Source of the DNA: Bacteroidales bacterium UBA4866
GTDB taxonomy: Bacteria; Bacteroidota; Bacteroidia; Bacteroidales; P3
Assembly: GCA_002399565.1 (NCBI GenBank)
Contig: DHDW01000045.1
Coordinates: 5,283 to 20,776 of the forward strand
DNA length: 15,494 bases
Direction: 5' to 3'
A program made the position numbers and the translations under genes. The notes under the pieces are model-generated. The model saw nothing but the letters and a program-made list of their open reading frames with translations. It did not search any database and was not told where the DNA came from. Below, piece after piece: positions 7,853 through 15,328 of this stretch (position 1 is its first letter; each line of letters opens with the position of its first letter).

Positions 7853-9235
7853 ATGAAGATTTTAGCATTATTACTATCACTATCACTACTTGTATTCATA
7901 CATGAATTAGGACACTATTTGCTTGCAAGACTTTTTAAGACCAGAGTAGAAAAATTCTATTTATTTTTTAATCCCTATTTCTCAATTCTTAGAGCTAAGA
8001 AAATTGGAGGAAAGTGGAATTTAAGTTGGTTTAGTAGAAAAGCTCCTGAAAGCTTTGAAGAGAATAAAGAAAACACTGAATGGGGCATAGGTTGGGTTCC
8101 ACTAGGAGGCTATTGCTCAATTGCAGGAATGATTGACGAAAACACAACTTCTGCAGATAAACTTTCTTCTGAACCTCAATCATGGGAATATCGCTCTAAA
8201 CCTGCTTGGCAAAGACTATTTATTGTTTTGGGTGGAGTTATTATGAATTTCATTGGAGCATTGATTATCTTTTCAATGATGCTTTTCTATTGGGGAGAAG
8301 AAACTCTTCCTTTGCAAAATGCAACTATGGGTTACGACTATACTGAAGTAGCCTTGAAGAATGGATTTAAAAATGGGGATATAATACTTGCAGTAAATGC
8401 AAAGCCAGTAAGTGAAATGTCAGATGCAGTTGAAAAATTACTTCTTGACGAGTCTCATAGCTGCACCATTAAAAGAGGAGATGAAACCTTGAAACTTAAT
8501 TTGCCAAATGATTTTGCAAAACAAATGATTGCAGCAGAGGTAAAGCAATTTGCAGTTCCTCGTTTCCCATTTGTAATTGATAAATTTGCTTTGGGTTCAA
8601 TTGCTCAAAAAAATGGGATGAAGGAAGGAGATAGTATAGTTTCAATAAATGGAGTTAAAACTCCTGCTTTTACCGATTTTGTTGTTGAAATAGCAAAAAA
8701 TAAATCTAAAGAAGTTTCATTAGGATATTATCGTAATGGAAAAGAAATAACATCTAATTTTACTCTTGATGAAAATGGTAAGATAGGAGCAGTTGCTAAA
8801 AATCCTTATTTAATGTTCAAAACCCAAAAGATTGAATATGGATTTTTTGAATCCATTCCTGCAGGAGTATCTCAAGGAGTTGAAAGTTTAGTTAATTACG
8901 TAAAGCAATTCAAGTTTGTATTCTCAAAAGAAGGAGCTTCATCTCTTGGAGGTTTTGGAACAATTGGTAACCTTTTCCCTGAAACATGGAATTGGCAGCT
9001 TTTCTGGAATATGACAGCATTTCTTTCAATCATTTTAGCATTTATGAATATCCTCCCAATACCTGCTTTGGATGGAGGACATGTTATGTTTACACTTTGG
9101 GAAATCGTTACTGGTAAAAAGCCAGGAGATAAATTCTTGGAGAGAGCTCAAATTGTTGGAATGGTGTTGCTTTTTGCCCTTTTGATTTATGCAAATGGCA
9201 ATGATTTGGTAAGATGGTTAGGCGGTAAGTTCTAA
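7853..9235 (+). CDS. rseP: RIP metalloprotease RseP (site-2 protease)
   Basis: Inner-membrane zinc protease that cuts transmembrane segments, in other bacteria those of anti-sigma factors and leftover signal peptides. The first membrane helix carries HELGH (17-21), with the two zinc-binding histidines and catalytic glutamate. The second metal-site motif, LDGG (406-409, in NILPIPALDGGHV), gives the third ligand D407. A membrane segment follows GGVIMNFIGA (127-136). Two PDZ domains lie between: around KNGFKNGDIILAVN (169-182) and AQKNGMKEGDSIVSING (251-267). The SLGGFGTIG stretch before the C-terminal helices is common in Bacteroidota homologues. 460 residues fits the two-PDZ subgroup. It is the last gene of the operon; no anti-sigma factor or sigma factor gene is nearby to name a substrate. 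Confidence 0.96.
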   Translation: MKILALLLSLSLLVFIHELGHYLLARLFKTRVEKFYLFFNPYFSILRAKKIGGKWNLSWFSRKAPESFEENKENTEWGIGWVPLGGYCSIAGMIDENTTSADKLSSEPQSWEYRSKPAWQRLFIVLGGVIMNFIGALIIFSMMLFYWGEETLPLQNATMGYDYTEVALKNGFKNGDIILAVNAKPVSEMSDAVEKLLLDESHSCTIKRGDETLKLNLPNDFAKQMIAAEVKQFAVPRFPFVIDKFALGSIAQKNGMKEGDSIVSINGVKTPAFTDFVVEIAKNKSKEVSLGYYRNGKEITSNFTLDENGKIGAVAKNPYLMFKTQKIEYGFFESIPAGVSQGVESLVNYVKQFKFVFSKEGASSLGGFGTIGNLFPETWNWQLFWNMTAFLSIILAFMNILPIPALDGGHVMFTLWEIVTGKKPGDKFLERAQIVGMVLLFALLIYANGNDLVRWLGGKF

Positions 9236-9374
9236 AAAATCTAACCTATTTCAAACTCTCTTTATAGGTAAAGCTTGAAAGTAAACTTTATCCCGCTTTT
9301 TTAGTAAATCTAAAAGGCGTATTAATGACAATGAAACAAGGTTATTACGAAGCTTAATCTTTGTTTTAATGAAA

Positions 9375-9453
9375 CGAAATGCCATTTCGCTGCAACGAGA
9401 TGGCATTTCGTTATTAGTGAAATGGCATTTCATCTTAACGAAATGGCATTTCA
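9375..9453. repeat. Array of four 15-bp palindromes phased at 21-22 bp
   Basis: Four copies of a near-palindrome with arms GAAATG/CATTTC lie at 9375-9389 (CGAAATGCCATTTCG), 9396-9410 (CGAGATGGCATTTCG), 9418-9432 (TGAAATGGCATTTCA) and 9439-9453 (CGAAATGGCATTTCA). Copy starts are 21, 22 and 21 bp apart, about two helical turns, so all copies face the same side of the helix. Spacers are 6, 7 and 6 bp and unrelated in sequence. The centre base is C in copy 1 and G in copies 2-4, so copy 1 is the inverted one. In RNA, copies 1 and 2 can pair along 15 bp with one G-U, plus two flanking A-U pairs, around a 6-nt loop. Possible roles are an operator array, an RNA hairpin element behind rseP, or a repeat family. 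Confidence 0.85.
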
Positions 9454-9592
9454 CCTTCGTCAACTCTTCGTTTAAGCTCCTAAAAAGCCTTATTTTAATT
9501 TGCTAACCTTAGTTTATACTTATGAATTTAAAGATTTTCTCTTCAGAAATTTTTATTCAAATGGTTTAGATTTTGCTTTTCTTAATTTTTTC

Positions 9593-9623
9593 TTGTATTT
9601 CCTATGTATATATCATATATTTG
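9593..9623 (+). promoter_or_regulatory. Bacteroidetes-type promoter of ugd
   Basis: TTG (9593-9595) is followed after 20 nt by TATATTTG (9616-9623), an exact TAnnTTTG match with the frequent C after it. It lies 39 bp before the ugd ATG, giving a short AT-rich leader. The palindrome array ends 140 bp upstream of the -33 box. Confidence 0.65.
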
Positions 9624-9662
9624 CAATTCAAAATTAATAATAAATAAATATAAACTTGATAT

Positions 9663-10979
9663 ATGAAGACTGTAATTGTAGGAACTGGATATGTAGGATT
9701 AGTTACTGGAACTTGTTTTGCTGAAATGGGCATTGAGGTTGTATGTGTTGATATTGATAAGGCTAAAATAGAGAATTTGAAAAAGGGTATTTCCCCAATA
9801 TATGAGCCTGGATTGGATGAAATGATTGAAAGAAATGTTGCAAAGAAAAGGCTTAGTTTTTCAACCTCTTTAAAAGATTCTTTGGAAGGAGTTGATGTTG
9901 TTTTTAGTGCTGTAGGTACTCCTTCGGATGAAGATGGTAGTGCTGATTTGAAATATGTTTTGGATGTTGCAAAAGAGGTGGGTGAGAATATAAACAGTTA
10001 TTGTTTGATTGTTACTAAAAGCACTGTTCCTGTTGGGACTGCTCAAAAGGTTAAGAAAGCAATTCAAGACGCTTTGGATAAAAGAGGAAAGAAAATAGAT
10101 TTTGATATAGCTTCCAATCCTGAGTTTTTGAAAGAAGGCAATGCTATTAAGGATTTTATGTTCCCTGACAGGATAGTGGTTGGAGTTGAGTCTGAAAGAG
10201 CAAGAGATTTGATGGATAAACTCTACAAGCCTTTCACTCTTAATGGACATAATATTATTTATATGGATGTTCCATCTGCTGAAATGACAAAGTATGCTGC
10301 CAATGCAATGCTTGCTGTTAGGATTAGTTTTATGAATGAGATTGCCAATCTTTGTGAAAAAGTTGGAGCTGATGTTTCAATGGTTAGAAAAGGAATTGGA
10401 AGCGACCCAAGAATTGGTAGCAAGTTTCTCTATTCTGGAATAGGTTACGGAGGCTCTTGTTTCCCTAAGGATGTGAAAGCTCTTTATAAAACAGGCTTAG
10501 AAAATGATATTGAATTGAAGGTTGTTAGAGCTGCTGAAGAAAGAAACGATGAGCAAAAGCTTGTTCTTTTCCATAAACTAAAAACCATTTATCCTGATTT
10601 GAAAGGAAAAACAATTGCACTTTGGGGATTATCTTTCAAACCTGAAACTGATGATATGAGAGAAGCACCTTCATTATATATTCTTGAAGCACTTTCAAAG
10701 GAAGGTTGCACAATTAAAGCCTATGACCCAATTGCAATTGAAGAAACAAAAAGACGTTTACAAAACATCAAAGTTGAATATTGCAACGATCCTTATGAAG
10801 CATTGGAAAATGCTAATGCTCTTTTGCTTTTGACAGAATGGAAAGAATTTCGTTTGCCTTCATGGAAAAGAGCTAAGGAATTAATGAAAGATTTGGTTCT
10901 TTTGGATGGAAGGAATATTTATGATGGAAAAGAGATGAGAGAATTAGGTTTCTATTATGAGGGAATTGGTACAAGATAA
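9663..10979 (+). CDS. ugd: UDP-glucose 6-dehydrogenase
   Basis: Oxidises UDP-glucose to UDP-glucuronate with two NAD+, supplying precursors for capsule, LPS or exopolysaccharide. The 438 residues contain the NAD-binding GTGYVG (7-12), YEPGLDE (47-53), VGTPSDEDG (84-92), STVPVGT (120-126), NPEFLKEGNAIKDF (152-165), the central helix with AEMTKYAANA (K210) and the catalytic cysteine in GYGGSCFPKD (C266). The C-terminal domain has WGLSFKPETDDMREAPS. All catalytic residues are present. Related nucleotide-sugar dehydrogenases (GDP-mannose, UDP-N-acetyl sugars) share these motifs, but this overall pattern is that of UDP-glucose enzymes. It is followed after 7 nt by an rmlD-like gene, so both are probably co-transcribed. 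Confidence 0.94.
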   Translation: MKTVIVGTGYVGLVTGTCFAEMGIEVVCVDIDKAKIENLKKGISPIYEPGLDEMIERNVAKKRLSFSTSLKDSLEGVDVVFSAVGTPSDEDGSADLKYVLDVAKEVGENINSYCLIVTKSTVPVGTAQKVKKAIQDALDKRGKKIDFDIASNPEFLKEGNAIKDFMFPDRIVVGVESERARDLMDKLYKPFTLNGHNIIYMDVPSAEMTKYAANAMLAVRISFMNEIANLCEKVGADVSMVRKGIGSDPRIGSKFLYSGIGYGGSCFPKDVKALYKTGLENDIELKVVRAAEERNDEQKLVLFHKLKTIYPDLKGKTIALWGLSFKPETDDMREAPSLYILEALSKEGCTIKAYDPIAIEETKRRLQNIKVEYCNDPYEALENANALLLLTEWKEFRLPSWKRAKELMKDLVLLDGRNIYDGKEMRELGFYYEGIGTR

Positions 10980-10986
10980 AAAGAAT

Positions 10987-11853
10987 ATGAAAGAAATATT
11001 AGTTACTGGAGCAGATGGACAACTTGGCTCTTGCTTAAAGGAAATTCATTCAAACTATCCTGAATATGTGTTTCATTTTACCGATTATAAGGAATTGGAT
11101 ATATGCTCTCAAGAGAGTATATCCAATTTTTTAGATACACATAATATATTTGCAATAATAAATTGTGCTGCATATACTGCAGTTGATAAAGCAGAAACAG
11201 AAGAAGAAAAAGCTTTTAACTTAAATGCGAATGCTCCAAAACTACTTTCAATTGAGGCTTCCAAAAGAAACATTCATCTAATTCATATATCAACAGATTA
11301 TGTTTTTGATAATTCAAATAATACTCCTATTTCTTCCATAAATAAAGCAACTTTCCCAAAATCTGTTTATGGGAAAACTAAGTTGGAGGGGGAGAAGTAT
11401 ATTCAAGAATTTGCCAATTCCTACACCATAATCAGAACTGCATGGCTCTATTCTGAATATGGGAACAACTTTGTTAAAACAATGATAAGACTGGGAGGTG
11501 AAAGAGAAAATCTTAATGTTGTTTATGACCAAATAGGTTCTCCAACCTATGCAAAAGATTTAGCAAAGGTAATTATGCAGGCAATTATTCAATCAAATTC
11601 TTCAACAAAAGAAATCCTTCATTATAGTAATGAAGGAGTATGTAGTTGGTATGATTTTGCAAAAAAGATTATGGAGCTAAACGGACTTAGTTGTAAGGTT
11701 AATCCAATTCTTTCAAAGGATTATCCAGCTCCAGCAGAAAGACCTGTTTATAGTGTTTTAGATAAAGATTCAACAAAAAAATACTTGAATTTATCTATTC
11801 CACATTGGGAAGATAGCCTAAAGGAATGCTTAGTTGCTCTAAACAATAAATAA
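10987..11853 (+). CDS. rfbD: dTDP-4-dehydrorhamnose reductase (RmlD) family protein
   Basis: Short-chain dehydrogenase that in its typical form reduces dTDP-4-keto-L-rhamnose to dTDP-L-rhamnose with NAD(P)H. From ATG 10987 the 288-residue protein begins MKEILVTGADGQLG, the family's usual first strand and dinucleotide-binding loop. Further hallmarks are NCAAYTAVDKAE, HISTDYVFD, the catalytic pair in SVYGKTKLEGE (Tyr and Lys), IIRTAWLYSEYG and the C-terminal PAERPVYSVLD. An upstream in-frame ATG at 10957 would overlap ugd and add ten residues with no family support, so I reject it. rmlA, rmlB and rmlC are not in the window. The coding sequence contains a strong inverted repeat near its 5' end and its stop codon lies in a terminator stem shared with the facing gene. 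Confidence 0.9.
   Translation: MKEILVTGADGQLGSCLKEIHSNYPEYVFHFTDYKELDICSQESISNFLDTHNIFAIINCAAYTAVDKAETEEEKAFNLNANAPKLLSIEASKRNIHLIHISTDYVFDNSNNTPISSINKATFPKSVYGKTKLEGEKYIQEFANSYTIIRTAWLYSEYGNNFVKTMIRLGGERENLNVVYDQIGSPTYAKDLAKVIMQAIIQSNSSTKEILHYSNEGVCSWYDFAKKIMELNGLSCKVNPILSKDYPAPAERPVYSVLDKDSTKKYLNLSIPHWEDSLKECLVALNNK
11093..11132 (+). other. Terminator-like hairpin inside the rfbD coding sequence
   Basis: AATTGGATATATGCTCTC (11093-11110) pairs with GAGAGTATATCCAATT (11113-11128): 11 bp, a 2-nt TG bulge, then 5 bp around a very short AA turn (realistically a 4-nt CAAG loop after opening one pair). A run of T (11127-11132) follows directly, which is the layout of an intrinsic terminator. It lies about 110 nt into the gene. 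The stretch encodes the normal ELDICSQESISNFL region, so the pairing may be chance or may cause premature termination. Confidence 0.5.
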
Positions 11854-11878
11854 GCTTATTCAATTAGAATAAGCTTAT
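11850..11878. terminator. Bidirectional terminator between convergent genes
   Basis: ATAAGCTTATTC (11850-11861) and GAATAAGCTTAT (11867-11878) are perfect reverse complements around a 5-nt loop (AATTA). The rfbD stop codon (11851-11853) is within the left arm and the stop of the facing Gate-domain gene (11864-11866) is in the loop, so the genes are only 10 nt apart and one hairpin can end both transcripts. There is no long T tract, so it is a rather AT-rich, weak form of terminator. Confidence 0.6.
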
Positions 11879-13003
11879 AAGAACAAAAAGCCAATGGGCT
11901 CCAATTCCTGCAAATAGCCCTCCAATTGTATGTGAAAGAATAGCCTTTCCTGTTAGTTTTCTATATCCAAGAGAATCCAACATTGCTGTGTGAGTACTTA
12001 AATATCCACTCCAACACATTCCCATTGCAGTGAAAACAGCAACTGCATTTCCGTCAAGTAATCCAGCTGCTTGAAACTTTGGAACTAAACCTAAAGCAGC
12101 TCCAACAGCACCAAGTGCAGTTATTGGAAAAGCAATTAACTCTGGGTTAGTAAAACCAAATAACCATTCAAAAACAAAATTAATTTTTCCAGCAAGATAA
12201 GGCAGTAGTGCAATTCCTTCATAAGCTTTTCCTGTGTAACCTTCTGGAGAAGCTCCAAAAGTAAGAATCATTACAAAAGTGGAAATAATAAGAACTCCAG
12301 GAATAATTGCAAGTCCCAAATCAACTCCTGTCTTTCCTCCATCTAAAATAGAATTTAATACTCTTAAGAACATATTACCTTCGCTTTTGAATGAAATCTT
12401 TTGTTCATCTCCTCCTTCAACGAATTCTGTTTTAAATTCTGGAAAATCTTTTATAGTAAATCTTTGCATTAAACGAGTAGAGATAATACTTCCAATAACA
12501 GCACCAACTAATCCAATAATGGCAGCACCAGCATAGCCTTTACCAGCCATAAATATAATTACAACTAACCCCATTCCAAAGGCAGTTCCAAAATTAGTTA
12601 GGGAAATAAGTTGATATTTTTTAAAGTACTTACTGAAGTTATTATCCTTTGCCAAAGAAATTATAGCTGGATTATCAGAAAGAAAAGTTAAAACGGCTCC
12701 CAATGCAGCAACTCCTGGTAAATTATATAAAGGTTTCATTAAAGGTTTTAATAAAACTTCAAGCAAACGAACAACTCCAAACTCTGTAAGAAGTTTGCCC
12801 AATGCTCCTGAAAGAACAGTAATACCCATAATGTAAAGAACTGTATCAATCAAAAGACTGTAAGAAGTTTGCATTATTGTGTTTAGCATATTTGGCAATC
12901 CCATTTTATTGCTAATAAAATAGAATACGCCAAAGAAAATTACAAGAAATATACCTGCTTCAATTCTTCTCTTTGTAAGAAATTTTAATGATTTAAAATT
13001 CAT
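11864..13003 (-). CDS. Nucleoside-recognition (Gate) domain inner-membrane protein
   Basis: The 379 residues form a polytopic membrane protein of about 9-10 hydrophobic segments. The pattern resembles proteins annotated with the nucleoside-recognition or Gate domain (shared by nucleoside transporters and the spore-maturation SpmA/SpmB proteins): two related halves, one with VLSGALGKLLTEFGVVRLLEVLLKPLMKPLYNLPGVAALG and LSDNPA, the other with a GLLDGNAVAVFTAMGMCWSGYLSTH stretch, joined by a hydrophilic linker (about residues 195-220). Both Gate halves occur in one chain, whereas SpmA and SpmB are separate proteins. The substrate is unknown. It starts at ATG 13003, 23 nt after the stop of the porin gene, and lacks its own promoter, so the two are probably co-transcribed and may handle the same solute. 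Confidence 0.7.
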   Translation of the reverse strand: MNFKSLKFLTKRRIEAGIFLVIFFGVFYFISNKMGLPNMLNTIMQTSYSLLIDTVLYIMGITVLSGALGKLLTEFGVVRLLEVLLKPLMKPLYNLPGVAALGAVLTFLSDNPAIISLAKDNNFSKYFKKYQLISLTNFGTAFGMGLVVIIFMAGKGYAGAAIIGLVGAVIGSIISTRLMQRFTIKDFPEFKTEFVEGGDEQKISFKSEGNMFLRVLNSILDGGKTGVDLGLAIIPGVLIISTFVMILTFGASPEGYTGKAYEGIALLPYLAGKINFVFEWLFGFTNPELIAFPITALGAVGAALGLVPKFQAAGLLDGNAVAVFTAMGMCWSGYLSTHTAMLDSLGYRKLTGKAILSHTIGGLFAGIGAHWLFVLISLF

Positions 13004-13026
13004 CGTTTATATTTTTTATTCAATTA

Positions 13027-14061
13027 TTATCTTTCTAATACTTTCATTTGCCAACGAACGCCAATATTAAATGTATTGTATTTTACATCAGCATTGTTGT
13101 TTGCCCAAAATGCATGAATACGAACATCTTTCTTGTCTTTAATTGGGAAGTATTCCATTCCAATTCCATAAAATAAATATTCTGTTCCTGGAACAACATA
13201 TCTATCATATACAAATATCTCTTGTGGATTTTGTGCTTTGTTTTGGTCGTAACCAGCCTTAGCAAATACTCTTAATTTCTTATTTATATTATATATCCCA
13301 TTTCCAATTATAGAATAGTCGTCAAAAAAGTTGCTTTGCTCAGATGAGGCTCTATTCATTAAATCAAGCTCCAAAGAGAATTTCCCAACGTTGAACTTAT
13401 TACCCAAAACAATATAATTAATGAAATGTCCCTTTAGATATTCAACCATATTTACAGAGTAAATGGTTTTAAACCAATCCATATTCCCATACCAAATCAT
13501 GTTATAAGAATATAGGCTTGAAAGATTCTTTGTAGAAAAAGGGGAGTTGGAGATTTGGAATCCAAGATTATGATTTTTATTTGGACTAGTGTAGTTAATC
13601 ATAGCTCCAAGCTCATAACAATAAACATTATTCCAGAAATCAGACCAAAAGAATTGATCGATAGGAGCATAATCATATTCCCATCCTCCAATCATTACAA
13701 CTTGTTTACCTGCTGAAAGAGTGAAGGCTTCGTTAATTTTGTAATTCAAATATGCCCAATCAATGGAATGGAAATTACTCATATTTTCTTTTCCTGCCAA
13801 TTGAAAATTATCCACAGCATTCATAGAAAAACGCTGACGATAGTTATAGGAAAACTTCTCATTGATTTCTCCATCAACAATTATATTGAAATACTTTCCA
13901 TTTATACTTGAAACAGTATTGGAGTCTTTGTTTGTTGGAACCCATGTTTCAAAGTCAAAACGTGTGTCAAACTTTAATCTAACTTTTGGGTTTACATCTT
14001 GCGAAAATGAAAATAAAGGTAATAAATTGATTAATAATAATAAAGTGCCAATCTTTCTCAC
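13027..14061 (-). CDS. Phosphate-selective porin (OprO/OprP)-like outer membrane protein
   Basis: A 344-residue outer-membrane beta-barrel protein. From the GTG at 14061 it has a textbook signal peptide (MRKIG, hydrophobic core, cleavage after FSFSQ). The mature part shows alternating, aromatic-rich strands and motifs of the Bacteroidota OprO/P-like porins: VRLKFDTRFDFETW near the start, FSYNYRQRFSMN, FHSIDWAYLNYKINEAFTLSAGKQVVMIGGWEYDYAPIDQFFWSDFWNN, and late strands ending FNIGVRWQM. Whether phosphate is the solute cannot be told; many such Bacteroidota proteins are annotated by fold only. A TTG at 14097 would give a longer protein, but that codon lies inside the -7 promoter box and would put 12 residues before the signal peptide. 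It is first in a pair with the Gate-domain gene. Confidence 0.82.
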   Translation of the reverse strand: MRKIGTLLLLINLLPLFSFSQDVNPKVRLKFDTRFDFETWVPTNKDSNTVSSINGKYFNIIVDGEINEKFSYNYRQRFSMNAVDNFQLAGKENMSNFHSIDWAYLNYKINEAFTLSAGKQVVMIGGWEYDYAPIDQFFWSDFWNNVYCYELGAMINYTSPNKNHNLGFQISNSPFSTKNLSSLYSYNMIWYGNMDWFKTIYSVNMVEYLKGHFINYIVLGNKFNVGKFSLELDLMNRASSEQSNFFDDYSIIGNGIYNINKKLRVFAKAGYDQNKAQNPQEIFVYDRYVVPGTEYLFYGIGMEYFPIKDKKDVRIHAFWANNNADVKYNTFNIGVRWQMKVLER

Positions 14062-14094
14062 GTCCAAATAATTTTTCTTGCTTAAAAAACGGTG

Positions 14095-14102
14095 CAAAGA
14101 TA
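14095..14102 (-). promoter_or_regulatory. -7 box of the porin/Gate-domain operon
   Basis: On the minus strand the box reads TATCTTTG, an exact TAnnTTTG match, followed by CAC. Transcription would start about 28 nt before the GTG at 14061. No clear TTTG lies at the expected upstream distance (the nearest is TATG with a 22-nt spacer). This placement is the main reason for rejecting the TTG start at 14097. Confidence 0.55.
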
Positions 14103-14171
14103 ATACTTATCTTTAAATTAAAAACATATTTTGAATTTATCTCCTTTCTAAGTAGAAAGAATAGTTAAAAG

Positions 14172-14191
14172 CTTATTTTATATAAAATAAG
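14172..14191. promoter_or_regulatory. Perfect 20-bp palindrome between divergent promoters
   Basis: CTTATTTTATATAAAATAAG is identical to its reverse complement. It lies almost midway between the porin promoter (14095-14102, minus) and the yitT promoter (14251-14280, plus), about 70 and 60 bp from them. A dimeric regulator binding here could act on both. Its low GC means chance or a small hairpin is possible. Confidence 0.5.
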
Positions 14192-14250
14192 ACTGATTGT
14201 TGTTTGATAAAAATTAGCCTTATTAATTTTGAGTCAATAATGCTTGAGAA

Positions 14251-14280
14251 TTTGTAACTATGTTTTTTTTAGTATCTTTG
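14251..14280 (+). promoter_or_regulatory. Bacteroidetes-type promoter of the YitT-family gene
   Basis: TTTG (14251-14254) is followed after 18 nt by TATCTTTG (14273-14280), an exact TAnnTTTG match followed by C. It lies 35 bp before the ATG at 14316. The -7 box is the same octamer as that of the divergent porin operon. Confidence 0.65.
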
Positions 14281-14315
14281 CAAACTTTTAAATCAATAAA
14301 TACGATTAAAGAAAT

Positions 14316-15245
14316 ATGACTACACAAAAAAAAGAAAAATTGTTTTCTAAACAATGGATTAAGGCTTATGCACTTATTCTGATTGGTAGCTTTTTGTTTG
14401 CTGCCGGAGATGTAATGTTTGTTAATCCATATCGCTTGGCTCCAGGCGGAACTTATGGACTTGCCAATGTGTTTAACACTCTTTGGCCTTGGAAGATTAG
14501 TTACTATGCTTTTTGTATGGATATTCCACTTCTACTATTAGGAACATGGATACTTGGACCTAAATTTGGGATTAAGACAGTTGTTTCAACTTTCTTGATT
14601 TTAGGTTTTGTGTGGTTGTTAGAATCAACTTGGGGATATGCTCCTGTTATTCATGACGGATTTATTGCTAATCCGATTCCTGGTCAATTAAATTTCGTCC
14701 CTGACTATTTCTTAAATACATTAATCGCTGGTCTTATTTATGGATTAGCCATTGGTATGATTTTTAAATCGGGTGCAACTTCTGGAGGAAGCGATATTAT
14801 TGCAATGATTTTAAATAAATATACCAAAATATCTCTTGGAACTCTTGTTCTTATTGTCGATTCAACCATAACTCTAACAACTTTATTAGCTTTTGGTCAA
14901 TTCCGTTTACCAATCTACTCAATCCTATTGATTGTAATTGAAAGTAAAATAATTGATATGGTGATTGATGGTATTAAAACTTATAAGACTCTTTTTATTG
15001 TCAGTGATAATTATGAAGCGGTTAGAAATGCAATTCTAAATGATTTGAATCGTGGTGGAACTTGCATTAATTGTATGGGAATGTATCAAGGAACAGAAAG
15101 AAAAATTATCTATACAACTGTTTCAAGAACTGAATTTGTTAAGCTTAAAGAAGGAATTAAGGATATTGACCCTAATGCTTTCATAAATGTTGTTGATAGC
15201 AGTGAAATTTTAGGTAAAGGATTTAAAGAAATTCAAGCAAATTAA
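14316..15245 (+). CDS. YitT family membrane protein (DUF161 plus C-terminal DUF2179)
   Basis: A 309-residue inner-membrane protein of unknown function. After a short basic N-terminus it has about five to six hydrophobic helices (roughly 17-33, 66-80, 86-102, 133-152, 173-193, 198-214). The family hallmarks are NPYRLAPGGTYGLANVF (37-53) and the glycine-rich KSGATSGGSDIIAMILNKYT (151-170). The cytoplasmic C-terminal DUF2179 domain (about 222-305) has RGGT...GMYQGTERKIIYTTVSRTE...IDPNAFINVVDSSEILGKGF. The loop between helices three and four (103-132) looks longer than in many homologues, and DUF2179 carries a CINC pair (250-253). It is a single gene with its own promoter and terminator. Some relatives have been linked to transport, but I would not assign a substrate. 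Confidence 0.9.
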   Translation: MTTQKKEKLFSKQWIKAYALILIGSFLFAAGDVMFVNPYRLAPGGTYGLANVFNTLWPWKISYYAFCMDIPLLLLGTWILGPKFGIKTVVSTFLILGFVWLLESTWGYAPVIHDGFIANPIPGQLNFVPDYFLNTLIAGLIYGLAIGMIFKSGATSGGSDIIAMILNKYTKISLGTLVLIVDSTITLTTLLAFGQFRLPIYSILLIVIESKIIDMVIDGIKTYKTLFIVSDNYEAVRNAILNDLNRGGTCINCMGMYQGTERKIIYTTVSRTEFVKLKEGIKDIDPNAFINVVDSSEILGKGFKEIQAN

Positions 15246-15284
15246 TATTTAATTCTCTTCCTGAGAAAAAAGTCAATTATAATC

Positions 15285-15328
15285 AAAAAAACATCAATCA
15301 AATTTTTATTTTTGATTGATGTTTTTTT
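15285..15328 (+). terminator. Strong AT-rich hairpin terminator behind the YitT-family gene
   Basis: Arms at 15285-15302 and 15311-15328 are perfect reverse complements over 18 bp, around an 8-nt loop (15303-15310). The right arm ends in seven T and the left begins with seven A, so the hairpin has a U tract in both directions. It begins 40 nt after the yitT stop codon. The GC content is very low for a terminator, but stem length compensates. The core of both arms (CATCAATCAAA / TTTGATTGATG) recurs downstream as phased repeats. Confidence 0.75.

Larger units (their letters stand above)
9236..9662. other. 427-bp gene-free region between rseP and ugd
   Basis: I find no convincing gene here. It holds, in order, a weak hairpin at 9294-9319 (CGC..TTTTAG against CTAAAA..GCG, imperfect), the phased palindrome array at 9375-9453, an AT-rich stretch without visible structure (9460-9590) and the ugd promoter at 9593-9623. 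An open frame on the minus strand (9463-9251) exists mainly because the repeat period is near seven codons and does not look like a protein. The region is long compared with the 12-43 nt gaps upstream. Confidence 0.7.

Noticed and set aside
9294..9319. Possible rseP terminator hairpin
   Set aside because: Pairing is interrupted (6 bp plus 3 bp with mismatches) and no T tract follows; mentioned only in the gap description.
9251..9463. A 70-codon open frame on the minus strand covering the phased palindromes
   Set aside because: Its first part is repeats read as protein because the period is about seven codons. It has no family likeness, no promoter and no signal, and the 22-bp step breaks the codon phase.
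9870..10250. A 126-codon minus-strand open frame within ugd
   Set aside because: It is antisense to conserved ugd sequence and shows no domain or start context.
10957..10986. Earlier ATG for rfbD overlapping ugd
   Set aside because: The added MRELVQDKKN has no family counterpart; the family starts at the strand before GADGQLG, as given by ATG 10987.
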